A DNA stretch of 64,000 nt from Chrysoperla carnea. Its lineage: Eukaryota > Arthropoda > Insecta > Neuroptera > Chrysopidae. The position numbers were made by a program, and so were the translations under genes. The notes below the pieces were generated by a model. The model was not told where the DNA came from. It saw only the letters and a list, made by a program, of their open reading frames with translations, and made no database searches. The stretch spans positions 94,721,435 to 94,785,434 of the forward strand of contig NC_058338.1 of assembly GCF_905475395.1 (NCBI RefSeq), written 5' to 3'. Below are positions 38,801 to 46,979 of this stretch, piece by piece. Position 1 is the first letter of the stretch. Each line of letters opens with the position of its first letter.

Positions 38801-40822
38801 ATTAATAACTACAGACCAATTAGTATCGCGTCAAACATATATAAGCTTTCCTCCAAATTTTACTGAAAAGATTTAAAGAAACTTTGGATTTTCATTAGCC
38901 GATAGAACAAGCTGGTTTCCGCCGCGGCTTTTCTACAATGGACCACCTACAAACACTAAACCAACTAATCGAAAAGTGCAATGAATATCAAAAACCCCTG
39001 TTCTTGTTATTTATCGACTATACCAAAGCAGTTGCAGTCGCTTAAATTTTATGGCGTTGATGACAAATACATACGCGTTATTAAAGCACTGTATGACAAT
39101 AACACAGCGCAAATAAAATTAGAACGTTTGGGACCAATATTTCCAGTCAAAAGAGGAGTCAAACACGGAGATCCACTGTTGCCAAAGTTGTTCAATGCTG
39201 TCCTCGAATATATCTTCCATTTAATGAATCTTGAAGATGTTGGCATAATAATTGACGGTGAAAAATGGTTTAACTTACGTTTTGCAGACGATTTTGTCTT
39301 GATCTCTGAGGCTCTTGAGTCAGGCTACACATTAATATCGAGATAAAATAATGTCCAATACAGGAGAACACTCAATTATCACCCTCAATGGTCAAATAAT
39401 CGAAAATGTAACCAGCTACAAATACTTAGGACAACTGGTATCTTTCAAGAATAGCACATCTATGGAGGCTCAACAAAGAACAACTAATGGGTGGCGAAAG
39501 TATTGGTCCTTGAAGTACATCTTCAAGAGCAATTTACCTTTGGTCCTGAAACGCAAAATATTTGACAGTTGCATTCTTCCAATCCTCACATACGGCGCAC
39601 AGACCCTAGTTTACAATACCTCTGGTTAAAAAACTTAGAGCCTGTCAGTGAAGCATGGAGAGGAGCATATGCCAAATAAAACTAAGGGACAAAATAAGAT
39701 ATTTAACTATACGCAACAAAACCAAACTAAAAGACGTTACGGTTTGCGTAAAAAAACTAAAGTGGGAATGGGCTGGGCACATAGCTAGACTGGTAGACGA
39801 TCGCTGGACAGTGTGCACCACAAACTGGCCGCCATATAATTGTAAAAGAAGGAAGGGACGCCAGATTAAGCTATCCAGAGGGAGGGATAGTCTTGTGAGC
39901 TACTCAGGAGGAATGTGAAAAAGACTTGCCACTGATCGTAACAAAGTGGAGGGATTAAGAGGAGGCTTTTGCCCTGCAGTGGGCTCAATAGTTAATAGGC
40001 TTAATTATTATATTTTCAAGATGCAATTTTGTGTAAAAATCGTGTAGCTTGACAAAATAGAGAAAATTTAAAAAGCTGTATCTTCGAAACTATTGGTCCT
40101 ATTAAAACCAGCATGATCCCAAATTGTTGCAAATTTAACCTGCTTTAAAAATAAATACTGCAGTTTTTGATGAAAAACCAGTCCTTTTAGGTCAAAATCG
40201 GCAAAAAATGAAATAAAGTGAAAATTTTCGAAGTTTTCCTTATTTTTCAGCATGATCCGTTTATTTGCCGAGATCAAAAACTTGGATTCAACATTGCCTT
40301 CACATTGCAAAAAACATATCAAAAATACAAAAATACTTGATTTGATGCAAGGTCCAATATTTAATTTGATTGAATTATCTTTGCTTTATTGAAAGTGTGC
40401 ATTTTAGAAGGCCAAGCTTTTATAGTCTGCAAAGCTGTTTTTATATTTTATATAAGTTTTATTTTGTTCAAATCCAAAACGTAATATTAAAAAAAAAACC
40501 GTTTCTTTTACCAAATCCAAAATCAAAAGTGAAACAATAAAACGTTATAAAATTTGTTTACAAAAGACTTCCGACATAATATATATGTAGATGACCAAAC
40601 ATGGTATACATTTGTTTGGAGTTGTGGTTTGAATCGTGAAATGAAAATAAAATTAAAAAAATACAAATACGCACCGTTATAATAAAAATCTTCATCAGAT
40701 GTAAATGCACTTGTTGAGTTATGATTGTTACCACGTAAACATAAATTTAAACTACGACTTATTCGTCGATCAGATGTTGAACTATTTGATGTCGTACCCG
40801 TACCCGAACTGTTTGATGTCAT
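20564..40822 (-). CDS. raskol: Ras GTPase-activating protein, raskol/SynGAP/DAB2IP family (ten exons)
   Basis: Stimulates GTP hydrolysis by Ras/Rap-type GTPases at the membrane; known homologues act in synapses, cell migration and growth control. Ten minus-strand exons join in phase: 40822-40675, 33073-32563, 31538-30776, 29848-29530, 29304-29138, 29074-28934, 27725-27493, 25954-25296, 24017-23570 and 20849-20564. They total 3675 bases, or 1224 residues. A basic ser-rich N-terminus with [11 protein letters not shown] (about 102-112) leads to a PH-like region ending RDKWIY (219), a C2 domain (about 239-360) and a RasGAP domain (about 365-640). The RasGAP part has FRGNSLATK with the presumed arginine finger at R452, and FLRFLCPA at 562-569. 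The tail is low-complexity with coiled coils near 1070-1105 and 1130-1180 ([12 protein letters not shown], the family's C-terminal signature). All key residues look intact. Alternative 5' exons are likely; the ATG at 40822 is the only start visible. Introns are rich in transposable elements. Confidence 0.93.
20850..23569. other. raskol intron 9 contents
   Basis: No exon seen. A foldback of about 160 bases lies at 21165-21325 (aagggggtgccaaattattt, then cacggctgtcgtctga, paired with the mirror image). A smaller hairpin is at 22185-22285 (attcattcacgaaggg). A minus-strand fragment of the widespread repeat is at 22840-22960 (ttttgcgtgaaaacgtcaca). Confidence 0.5.
23570..24017 (-). CDS. raskol: raskol exon 9 (coiled coil)
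   Basis: Acceptor GATTCCAG, donor GTTTGT (weaker than the others). Encodes [33 protein letters not shown] and the coiled-coil segment [20 protein letters not shown]. Ends KEIIN plus two bases. Confidence 0.85.
24220..24830 (-). mobile_element. LINE remnant with RNase H domain, copy 1
   Basis: Lies in raskol intron 8. On the minus strand a decayed frame reads [20 protein letters not shown], matching RNase H domains of I/R1/LOA-type LINEs, where TDGS precedes GVYGP. Further on are [10 protein letters not shown] and a 3' end like that at 15020-15165. Stops and frameshifts make it inactive. Confidence 0.7.
25296..25954 (-). CDS. raskol: raskol exon 8 (low-complexity tail)
   Basis: Acceptor TTTTTTACAG, donor GTGAGT. 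Encodes VYDAGLKTS, then long Asn/Ser/His-rich sequence with [38 protein letters not shown] and [20 protein letters not shown] with following Ser/Pro sites resembles motifs in the tails of DAB2IP/SynGAP proteins. Confidence 0.85.
25955..27492. other. raskol intron 7 contents
   Basis: Holds the hAT transposase remnant at 26650-27170. A run of about 17 G lies at 26624-26640. Bases 26160-26340 contain a cggaaacgcgaaatgtatc-type sequence that looks like further repeat DNA. No exon seen. Confidence 0.45.
26650..27170 (+). mobile_element. hAT transposase remnant (ZMYM1-like type)
   Basis: A decayed plus-strand frame carries [13 protein letters not shown], resembling the region before the catalytic core in hAT transposases of the zinc finger MYM/P52rIPK type. 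Further on, in another frame, are [16 protein letters not shown] and [19 protein letters not shown], then LHRG: the C-terminal hAT dimerisation signature (usually LKTYLRSTM-x-RLNGL). The core between them is missing or shifted. Non-functional. Confidence 0.65.
27493..27725 (-). CDS. raskol: raskol exon 7
   Basis: Acceptor TTTTTGTAG, donor GTAAGG. Starts [13 protein letters not shown], which continues the helical segment after the GAP domain, then becomes low-complexity (His/Ser/Thr/Asn). Ends with two bases of a codon. Confidence 0.85.
27726..28933. other. raskol intron 6 contents
   Basis: Contains a short family A terminal fragment at 27943-28035, a separate repeat-like stretch (28040-28400, tcatacagggtgatgggtca) and a longer family A copy at 28425-28920. 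No exon seen. Confidence 0.5.
28425..28920 (+). repeat. Family A repeat in raskol intron 6
   Basis: Diverged copy lacking the CCGT tandem block: ccctgtatatatgaaatata, then ttagtcctaactttgtaac, the gatatcaagctaaaattttt block, tgtttacctgtgaggacgc and the caattgtttgttttcatttg end. It lies immediately upstream of the donor side of exon 6. Confidence 0.8.
28934..29074 (-). CDS. raskol: raskol exon 6
   Basis: 47 codons, phase 0 on both sides, acceptor TTTTCTAG, donor GTAAGC. Contains the family motif [20 protein letters not shown]. Confidence 0.92.
29138..29304 (-). CDS. raskol: raskol exon 5 (end of RasGAP)
   Basis: Acceptor CGTTTCAG, donor GTAAGT. Encodes [39 protein letters not shown] and EFLKNIS, typical of the end of the family's GAP domain. 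Confidence 0.95.
29530..29848 (-). CDS. raskol: raskol exon 4 (RasGAP core)
   Basis: Acceptor TTTCCAG, donor GTAAGT. Encodes [22 protein letters not shown], the helix with [16 protein letters not shown], and [19 protein letters not shown], the most conserved RasGAP block. Confidence 0.95.
29880..30720 (+). mobile_element. LINE RNase H remnants, copy 2, with swapped parts
   Basis: Fills raskol intron 3, opposite in strand to the gene. The first part (29893-30115) reads as the RNase H C-terminal half ([18 protein letters not shown]). The second part (30116-30600) starts again at the N-terminal half ([12 protein letters not shown], then [16 protein letters not shown]) and runs on to [19 protein letters not shown]. 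So the halves are in inverted order along the strand, from two insertions or a tandem rearrangement. Stops and shifts throughout. Confidence 0.7.
30776..31538 (-). CDS. raskol: raskol exon 3 (C2 domain and start of RasGAP)
   Basis: Acceptor TTTTTTTTACAG, donor GTAAGA. Encodes the PH-like end (SLRKSVQP), the C2 domain ([11 protein letters not shown] ... [10 protein letters not shown] ... CFWGEQFDF), then ERWYPIV and the first helices of RasGAP up to FRGNSLATK and DRYLK. Ends in phase 0. Confidence 0.93.
31539..32562. other. raskol intron 2 contents
   Basis: AT-rich with one family C copy at 32112-32400. No exon seen. Confidence 0.45.
32112..32400 (+). repeat. Family C repeat, longer copy
   Basis: Begins caacaatctcggaaatggct, then ccaacgattttcatgaaatt, ctagctaggtt, atccgtgttttcaggaaaaa, atgactcttcctgacatcta and acattcaaattggtatttgt. 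Gives the fullest view of this family in the window. An (AT)n insert of about 20 bases interrupts it near 32300. Confidence 0.75.
32563..33073 (-). CDS. raskol: raskol exon 2
   Basis: Starts after a TTTTCAG acceptor and ends before GTGAGT, split codon phase 2. Encodes SAPTTPVLG, the basic [13 protein letters not shown] stretch, a low-complexity Ser/Asn run, [11 protein letters not shown], and the start of the PH-like region ([11 protein letters not shown] ... RDKWIY), matching SynGAP-family order. Confidence 0.9.
33074..34682. other. raskol intron 1, proximal part
   Basis: No exon or clear element recognised. Bases 33590-33730 (agttgtcaag ... gcattttctccgaaag) resemble 10320-10460 and so represent another low-copy repeat. 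Confidence 0.4.
34700..35266 (+). pseudogene. Penelope-like GIY-YIG endonuclease C-terminal part
   Basis: 188 codons open from the junction, no start codon, stop TAA. It begins [15 protein letters not shown], then has [20 protein letters not shown] and the endonuclease core. The core motif reads [20 protein letters not shown], where active copies usually have GIY ... C-x2-C ... YIGQT-x-R. The two cysteines of the CX2C, the arginines (MSIREKE) and NTEH are kept, but GIY is now DIY and YIG is YLG, so activity is doubtful. Known role in the family: nicking DNA to prime reverse transcription. In trans the frame is intact, but there is no promoter or start. Confidence 0.8.
35451..35499 (+). ncRNA. 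Candidate hammerhead ribozyme in the Penelope-like 3' tail
   Basis: Reads as a minimal hammerhead. Stem I pairs 35451-35456 (ttgcta) with 35494-35499 (tagcga), including one G-T wobble. The core CTGACGA (35457-35463) fits the consensus CUGANGA. Stem II is gattgc (35465-35470), loop att, gcaatc (35474-35479), then GAAA (35480-35483). Stem III is ata (35483-35485), loop ccga, tat (35490-35492), with H17 = T at 35493, the expected cleavage site. One extra T (35464) sits between A9 and stem II; an extra base at this place is known in a viroid hammerhead. Penelope-like elements are known to carry hammerheads. Seen by eye; activity untested. Confidence 0.6.
35611..36168. repeat. Anonymous sequence, possibly an older repeat split by the hAT
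   Basis: No exon seen. Sequence from about 35990 (cggccatctaatttgatgac) to the target duplication continues after the hAT insertion (atatgacatcccagcaagg), so one older unit was interrupted. Whether that unit is itself a repeat family cannot be decided here. Confidence 0.35.
36177..36792. mobile_element. Non-autonomous hAT element with 8-bp target duplication
   Basis: 616 bases bounded by the terminal inverted repeat TAGGGATGAGCATCGAT (left 36177-36193, right end 36776-36792 in mirror image). The exact 8-base duplication gctcatac lies at 36169-36176 and 36793-36800; an 8-base duplication is the hallmark of hAT elements. Both ends hold clusters of catcgatg/acatcgatgt motifs in both directions, about six on each side, like the subterminal transposase-binding repeats of hATs. 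No transposase ORF. The open frame 36589-36837 only crosses these repeats. Confidence 0.9.
37036..37592 (+). repeat. Family A repeat, full-length copy
   Basis: Good reference copy: accatgtatatatgaaatat, tttagtcccaagtttgtaac, aatgatgctaggaaaaaaat, the ccgtccgtcc block, cacgataactcaaaaacg, gacccatcttgtaaaccgtt, catcactgtttacccgtgag, and the caattgtttgttttcacttg end. No ORF of note. Confidence 0.88.
38118..38660 (-). repeat. Family A repeat, full-length copy
   Basis: Inverted relative to the copy at 37036-37592, about 530 bases away in the same intron. The pair could form a long hairpin in raskol pre-mRNA. Confidence 0.85.
38680..39990 (+). mobile_element. RTE-type LINE reverse transcriptase remnant
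   Basis: Antisense to raskol in intron 1. Decayed frames read [43 protein letters not shown], then [40 protein letters not shown] and the catalytic [11 protein letters not shown]. Later come [21 protein letters not shown] and, from 39655, [12 protein letters not shown] and [19 protein letters not shown], ending near [10 protein letters not shown]. This block order is that of insect endonuclease-reverse transcriptase genes of the RTE group. The endonuclease and start of the RT are missing; several frameshifts and an internal deletion after DYTKA. A run of G (38788-38797) marks one break. Inactive. Confidence 0.85.
39991..40674. other. raskol intron 1, distal part
   Basis: AT-rich sequence between the LINE and exon 1. 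No feature recognised. Confidence 0.3.
40675..40822 (-). CDS. raskol: raskol exon 1 (coding start)
   Basis: ATG at 40822, 49 codons plus one base, ending before donor GTGCGT. Ser/Thr/Asn-rich with [10 protein letters not shown] and the end TSDEDFYYN. The first base of the Gly/Asp codon joins exon 2 to give Asp50. Whether this is the only first exon is unknown. Confidence 0.75.
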
Positions 40823-41126
40823 ATTACTTTATTTTGTTTAATACTGTTTTTTTTTTTATAATTTTATTTGTATTCACTACATTTTTATTAATTTGTTAAT
40901 TAGTCTTTATTCATTTTATTTCATAATTAATAAAAGTTCTAATATCAAAATTCAAAATTAATATCAATAAAAAAATTATTTAATAAATTTTGCCGTTAAA
41001 ATTTAAAAGGAACTTTTCCGAATGTTTTTTAAACGTTTTCTGGCTAATAAAAATCAATTTAAATATTTACAATACAAGTGGTTAAGAGCATTATTAACGT
41101 ACGCTTGCAAAATATCGTTAATAATG
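40823..41126 (-). other. Region upstream of raskol exon 1
   Basis: Very AT-rich. Likely leader or upstream intron of raskol, but no promoter element or splice acceptor can be chosen with confidence. Confidence 0.25.
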
Positions 41127-41146
41127 CCCTGTATATATGAAATATA

Positions 41147-42049
41147 CAGGGCGTTCTGTTATTAACTGCAGATCGTTGGCCTACAGAACAAGCTCATAAA
41201 GACGAAGGAAAAAGTCATTTACCAATTTTGGATCTGAGCCCTAATTTGGGCGCTACAGGTATGACAAAAATTGATAAATTGGTAAATTCACTGGCTATCA
41301 TTCGATAACCAGTAGCCAATGATAATCAGTAGATATTAGTATATGTCATTTGATAATATTAAACTAAAGAAGGGATATGAACTGATTTCAATTGGATTAT
41401 ATTATTTTGAAAAAAACATTAAAAAAAACTATTATATTATTTCATTGGTTTGGTCAATTCCCACTTTTTTTTTATTATTATATTTTTGCAAGAAAACATT
41501 AGATTCTTAGTAAAAAAAACAAATAATATCACAGAAGGAATGTTTTTAATTTAACGTAAACAAACAAGTACGCCTTTTTTGTGACGTAATTTGTTTTTTT
41601 ACTTATTTTATTTTAAGTTTTAATAATTTTGATTGTTTACGTTAAATTAAAAACACTCCTTCGGTGATATTGTTTGTTTTTTTTTTACTAAGAATCTAAT
41701 GTTTTCTTGCAAAAATATAATAATAAAAAAAAGTGGGAATTGACCAAACCAATGAAATAATATAATAGTTTTTTTAATGTTTTTTTCAAAATAATATAAT
41801 CCAATTGAAATCAGTTCATATCCCTTCTTTAGTTTAATATTATCAAATGACATATACTAATATCTACTGATTATCATTGGCTACTGGTTATCGAATGATA
41901 GCCAGTGAATTTACCAATTTATCAATTTTTGTCATACCTGTAGCGCCCAAATTAGGGCTCAGATCCAAAATTGGTAAATGACTTTTTCCTTCGTCTTTAT
42001 GAGCTTGTTCTGTAGGCCAACGATCTGCAGTTAATAACAGAACGCCCTG
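41147..42049. mobile_element. Long hairpin element with TA duplication, inserted in family A
   Basis: 903 bases, nearly perfect inverted repeat: both ends read CAGGGCGTTCTGTTATTAAC inward, arms are about 420 bases and the centre is near 41600. TA occurs on both sides (41145-41146 and 42050-42051). The flanks join to a family A copy (gaaatata ... tatatcaaggtatag, compare 28440-28460), so it inserted there with a TA duplication, as Tc1/mariner-type elements do. The open frame 41888-42100 lies in the arm and is not a gene. Confidence 0.88.
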
Positions 42050-42560
42050 TATATCAAGGTATAGTAATTTTAGTCTCAAGTTTGTAACGCTTAGAAACAT
42101 TGATGGTACCTACGAATAAAATTTTGGTATAGCTGTTTATAAAATCATCTAATTAGTCTATACTATATAATGTTTCTTACCTAATTTCCATCCTCACGGG
42201 TAAACAGTGATATTTACGACAACTTGTTTCAAATAAAAGTTGTTTATTTTTTATAAGTTCTAACTGTTTATTGTTCTAACTGTATCGGTTTACAAAATGG
42301 GTTCTACGAACCCAAAACCAATTTTACCTATGTTGCTCATTTACTACTACTACCTCACTTTTTACGTAATAAGCACGCTGTAATTTCAGCTTGATATCTC
42401 TTCGTTTTTGAGTTATCAAATTGACAGACAGAAAGACGGGCGGGCAACAGGGAATTTGGTGATTTTATATACACCTGTATCAATAAACAACTTCTGTTTG
42501 AAACATTTTTTCGTATTGATCTTTGTTTGCCCGTGAGGGTGCAAATTAGACTAGAGCGTA
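42050..42560 (+). repeat. Family A repeat, right part after the hairpin insertion
   Basis: Diverged copy continuing from 41127-41146 across the inserted hairpin: agtctcaagtttgtaacgct, then scrambled and partly duplicated inner blocks (42180-42240 is in inverse orientation) and gcccgtgagggtgcaaatta at the right end. Confidence 0.65.
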
Positions 42561-42740
42561 AGTACTACGTAAGAACAAGCACTACGATTATACGCTTTAC
42601 TTTATCGGTTTGAAATTTGGATATGTTATAAGTATTTATATTTATTTATATTCTATCTGCTCTGGGTACTTATATATTTTTCGAAAAAAATTAAAGTTTC
42701 ACAAGAATGTTTAAAATTTGTACCTAACAGCCTTATGATA

Positions 42741-43424
42741 CAGTCAATCTAGACGAAAATAAGGCCGGACCTGGAAAAAATTTCAATGGTGAATCTGAGG
42801 TTATAGATCGTTAGTGGGGCATGTAAATAACTTTAAAAAAAATTAAGAGAATTTTTCGTTCCGCTGTTTTTGAGAAAATCCAAAAAAATTTTGGAATGCG
42901 TTTTTCTCGGAATCTATTGATTTAAGGGAAAAGATTCAAATAAAAAATGTAGAGGACATTGTCAGCTACATTTTATGTCATTGGAGCAACGTCATACGAG
43001 TTAAATTACAAAAAGTAGGTGGCGCTAAAGTATCAAAAAAAGGGTTTTTCACGATTTTCATTAAGAAAAAATGATTTTTTTGTAAAAATGTAAATGAGAA
43101 AGTTGTTTGACTCAAAATTAGTTTCAACTTTTATTTAAACAATTTTTATGAAAAACTTCCGTTTCCGAGCTATAGGCCAAAAATGCAACGCACCGTAGTT
43201 AACGGTTCTTCGAACAATCAATTCAATTTTAAATTCTACAACAATCTCAAACACAGCACGGCATAAAATGTCCGATGTGTAACTCTCTCTTCAGCAAGCT
43301 GTATTTCAAAACGAAACGAAAACTTCTCTTAATTTTTTTTAAAGTTATTTCCATGCCCCCCTAACGATCTATAACCTCAGATCCACCATTGAAATTTTTT
43401 CCAGTCAAAATGCCAGATTGACTG
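42741..43424. mobile_element. Tc1/mariner-like foldback element
   Basis: 684 bases flanked by TA (42739-42740, 43425-43426). The terminal inverted repeats are about 110 bases: CAGTCAATCT, then aatttcaatggtgaatctga, ggttatagatcgttag and aaattaagagaa, mirrored at the right end (gattgactg). No transposase ORF. Diverged between arms, so not very recent. Confidence 0.8.
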
Positions 43425-43786
43425 TACTATTACATTACTTCCATGGTTACAGAAAAATATCATGATCACTACTTATACCCCAATAGCCAGAGCAAAAAAA
43501 GTAGTTTCATAATGCAATTTACTGCAGAAATTTTTTCGCCTAGGACATATTTAGAGGTACCCTCCGAGTGTAAATCCAAATTCGCAGGACGCAGGGGCAT
43601 TAGCTTCAGCCGCCATCTTGGAAAACACGTTTTATCAAAAATCTCGTAAACCGGGCATCGTACAACAAAAATGGTAGGGATCATTTTTATAGAAAATAAA
43701 AATATCTATAAATTCATATATCATGTATTTTTTTTATATTTTTAATTGTTTACACCGTTATAACAAAGTAAAAAACATAAATACTG

Positions 43787-44260
43787 TTTAAAAATGCTGT
43801 ATTTAAGTGTAAAAAAATATTTAAAATACATTATAATTGCTCTCTGTTGATGACGTATAAGTACGTGATCTGTCAATTGGTGACAGTTCAATGTATAATT
43901 TACACTTTAAAAAAATGAATTTACAACACAGAATTTACACTCGTTATTATTAAGTTTTCTAATAAAAAGCCGTAGAATAATATAATTTAATGAAATACCA
44001 TATAAAATGTAAGTAATTAATATCATACAGTATGTCAACAAATTTGACAAGCCCGTACTATGATGTCACGTCCGTATAAAAATTTGAATTTTCGTTTTAG
44101 AAATTTTAAAATGCCCTCACTGAATTTGTACTTTAATTAATTCATTTTAAGTAATAAAAAAGTATTAATTACTAAAATAATGGTTTAGTTGAAACGTCCA
44201 GTCATTAAAGTTACGGAAAAAATATATTTGAACCAAATTTAAATTTCATGAATATTCCCT
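43787..44260 (+). repeat. Family B repeat, copy 1
   Basis: Shares tttaaaaatgctgta, ctctctgttgatgacgtat, ctgtcaattggtgacagttc, actcgttattattaagtttt, catacagtatgtcaac and ctcactgaatttgtactttt with 48601-49105, and in reverse with 63690-63835. No ORF. Confidence 0.75.
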
Positions 44261-44265
44261 ATTCA

Positions 44266-44656
44266 AGGGTTTTTATTTATACCATTACAAACTTTTCTTA
44301 ATATGGTTATCACTAAAAACATTTTTAACGGTTCATGGTACATGAAAATGGTAATAAACAAATTTTTAGAACATAAAATTTTCAATAAATTTCGTTAAAA
44401 ATTTTTTAACGTAACATTCGTAGTTTAAGAGCTATAGACCATTAACCAGGTATCTTTTTTTACAATTTACTGCAAAAATATCTGGCCTATAGCTCTCTAA
44501 CTACAAATATTACGGCAAAAAGTTTTAGATGAAATTTATTGGAAATTATATCTTCTACAAAGCTAATCATCGATTTTTAATATATCGTGAACCGTTAACT
44601 ATATATTTAGTAATAACCATATTAAGAAAAGTTTGGAGCGGTATAAATAAAAACCT
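44266..44656. mobile_element. Foldback nested in the composite element
   Basis: Left end tttttatttataccattaca, aacttttcttaatatggtta pairs with the right end ataaccatattaagaaaagt, ttggagcggtataaataaaa. Inner arms with agctatagaccattaacc and tggcctatagctctc also pair. Confidence 0.7.
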
Positions 44657-44925
44657 ATGCATTATACATAAAATTTCGAATAAAAGTAATAGAAAATGTT
44701 ATTCTCTATGAAAATGATCCCTACCATTTTTATTGTACGATCCCCGGTTGGTAAAACGTGTTTTCTAAGATGGCGGCTGAAGCTCACGCCCCTCCGTCCC
44801 GCCAATTTGGATTTACACTCGGAGGATACCTCTAAACGTACTCCAATACGAAAAAAATTTCTACAGTAAATTGCAGAAATAAAATACCCGGTTATTGGCT
44901 TATTATATTGAAACAATAATTGCTT

Positions 44926-45888
44926 TATCAGTGGAGAAAATAGCGTAATAATACCAAAACTGTCCAACAAATCAAAAATTCAGACAATGTAGCTGGGAGG
45001 CATTCCTCCTAAGGGGTACCCCAATAACGCATGGCCCTGGTACACCTAGTTATTAGTAAATATTGAAGTATGGGTTGAAATACTTTAGAATTCTTATAAA
45101 AGACCATAATATTTAAAATAATACAACACCTTCTGTTACTGATATCAAAGAAAGAAGAATTATTGTTGCATTAAACAGGCCATATAATAACACCAAATGA
45201 AATGTATTATTTTTTATCAATATGAAATGAAATGTATTATTAATTATTAATTATTTATTAAATATAATAAAAGGGAAACAGGAAACTAAGCATAACAGTT
45301 GTTATGTTATTTATTATTTACAAGTTTATTAGTCCTTGTTGTTTGAAAACAATTATATTAACAAAAAACTAGAATATTGGTAGACAGGACGCGTGGATTG
45401 TACAAATACATTAACATATGATAGTTAATCATTCTGATAAAAATATGGTTTTTTTTATCAGAACATTATATAGGGTGTCACACTAACACTTTTTACCATT
45501 TCTCTTAAATTAAATATTTCGGCCGTCTTATGACTAATAATAAAAAAAATATATTTTTTTCAATTTTGATTGTGAATAGACCATTTTTGTGAAAAATAGA
45601 ACTGCTTTTTGTTAATTTTTTATCAAAATATAGGTCGAGTAGAGCCTGTAACACGAAAATTACGCATTTTTAACAATAAAAACACTATGAAAAAAAATTG
45701 TAAAAAAGTCATAATATTTGAAATAATTTAAAACTATTTTTTTTGGCTCCACCGCACACGTGATCTGTGGCGTTAATTCGACAAGCAATGACAATAAAAC
45801 AGTGTCAACAGTCGTATTAATATATCGTTGATATCAACTTTAAAGGGATATTGTCTATATTATACCATTTCTGCGAGTCAAGAATAAA
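44926..45888. other. Mostly anonymous sequence
   Basis: Bases 44995-45050 (ggaggcattcctcctaaggg) resemble 52140-52160 and 52365-52380, so a small repeat is present. From about 45750 the sequence is GC-richer and unlike the repeats; it may be a promoter or leader for the exon candidate at 45889. Confidence 0.35.
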
Positions 45889-45921
45889 ATGCCACCAAAA
45901 ATTGAACCGGGATTTTCGAAG
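45889..45921 (+). CDS. Possible first coding exon of an unidentified gene
   Basis: ATG followed by ten codons (MPPKIEPGFSK) and an excellent donor GTAGGT at 45922. The context before ATG (aataaa) is fair for insects. About 140 bases before and 300 after are not repeat-like. A short basic-proline start is compatible with several chromatin proteins, but I cannot name the gene, and no matching second exon is visible in the remaining 18 kb on this strand. Could be chance. Confidence 0.25.
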
Positions 45922-46979
45922 GTAGGTCTATGAAATCTACCGAAAATAACTATTTTTATGGTATGGGAATTTTTAGTTTTGACTAATAGCCAAGTCCATT
46001 GGCACGGAAAAATAAAGTTATTCTGGCTGTTTTGAAGTAGTATTTGGGCACAGAGGCACAAAACACACCCGACATATTTTTATACGCGATTTTTCATCGT
46101 CACTATTGACCAATTTATCTGTCATTGCGGGATAATTTCATTCGCAAACTGTATATTTATGATAATTCATCAAAGTCAACTGACGAACTGACGTCACAGC
46201 GCCATTCGTATAACTTAGTGAGTTTCTGGATCATTTTCACCAATTTGAATTTTAATGATTTTCAATGCTTTTTTCTCGGTCATATGGCTCAAAAAAATCG
46301 GGGAAAAAATGGCCCATTCATCGAGACATTTACTTTCATTTAAAAGAATAAAAAAAAAATGTGAAAAAGGTCTATTATATTATAACTTGGCAATATAAGA
46401 CGAAAAGTAAGAATACAATTTTTCGATATCTGGAGTAATTTTCAAAATATCGAAAATTGAAAATTTTGTTTAATTATTTAACTTTCAATATTTCGAAAAC
46501 TGAGGCAGATTTCGAAAAATTGTATTCTTATTTTTCGCCTACATTCATGAAGTTATAACAAAATTCATCATAAAAGTTGAAAATAAGGTACAAACAATTT
46601 TAACCACAAGTTTAAACTGGCGCTCGTACTACCTTAAACTTATAAAAAGAACTAATTTACTTGGTTCAAGAGAGAGTGAGTGACACTTTGTACTGTTCAA
46701 TCATCATCATAACGATACATACACAAATACTATATTTGTAACTTAATAATATTGATAAATAAATAAAAAATTATTTATTTATTTTTTTGTTGAATAAGGA
46801 AATTAAAAATTGATTTCCCTTCAATTCAATCATACTTATAAATGAAATTAAATTACAAATGATATAATTTTTTATATAAATTTTATTCTTGAGTTGAGGA
46901 AGGAAATCTATTTACTACAAAGATAATCATTTATTTGTTCTCTTTAATCTTCTAATTTTTTATAATTTATTTTATTATA
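45922..46979. other. Partly unique sequence
   Basis: No repeat family until the hairpin at 46980. A short inverted match occurs near 46400-46540 (aattttcaaaatatcgaaaa paired with tttcgaaatctgcc-type sequence). No gene beyond the exon candidate. Confidence 0.3.

Larger units (their letters stand above)
43470..44925. mobile_element. Composite element with ~220-bp inverted arms
   Basis: Arms 43480-43710 (atttactgcagaaatttttt, gtaccctccgagtgtaaatc, catcttggaaaacacgtttt, aatggtagggatcattttta) and 44690-44920 (mirror image). Between them lie a family B copy (about 43787-44260) and an inner foldback (44266-44656). The arms are GC-richer than the interior. The open frames in the arms (43469-43684, 44662-44970) correspond to each other but are not conserved as proteins. 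Confidence 0.75.

Noticed and set aside
38981..39918. A functional reverse transcriptase gene
   Set aside because: Motifs are clear, but there are frameshifts, an internal deletion after DYTKA and no endonuclease; it is a pseudogene.
41888..42100. A small protein beginning MFLSVTNLRL
   Set aside because: It lies across a hairpin arm and the family A terminus, and an equivalent frame exists in the opposite arm, so repeats explain it.
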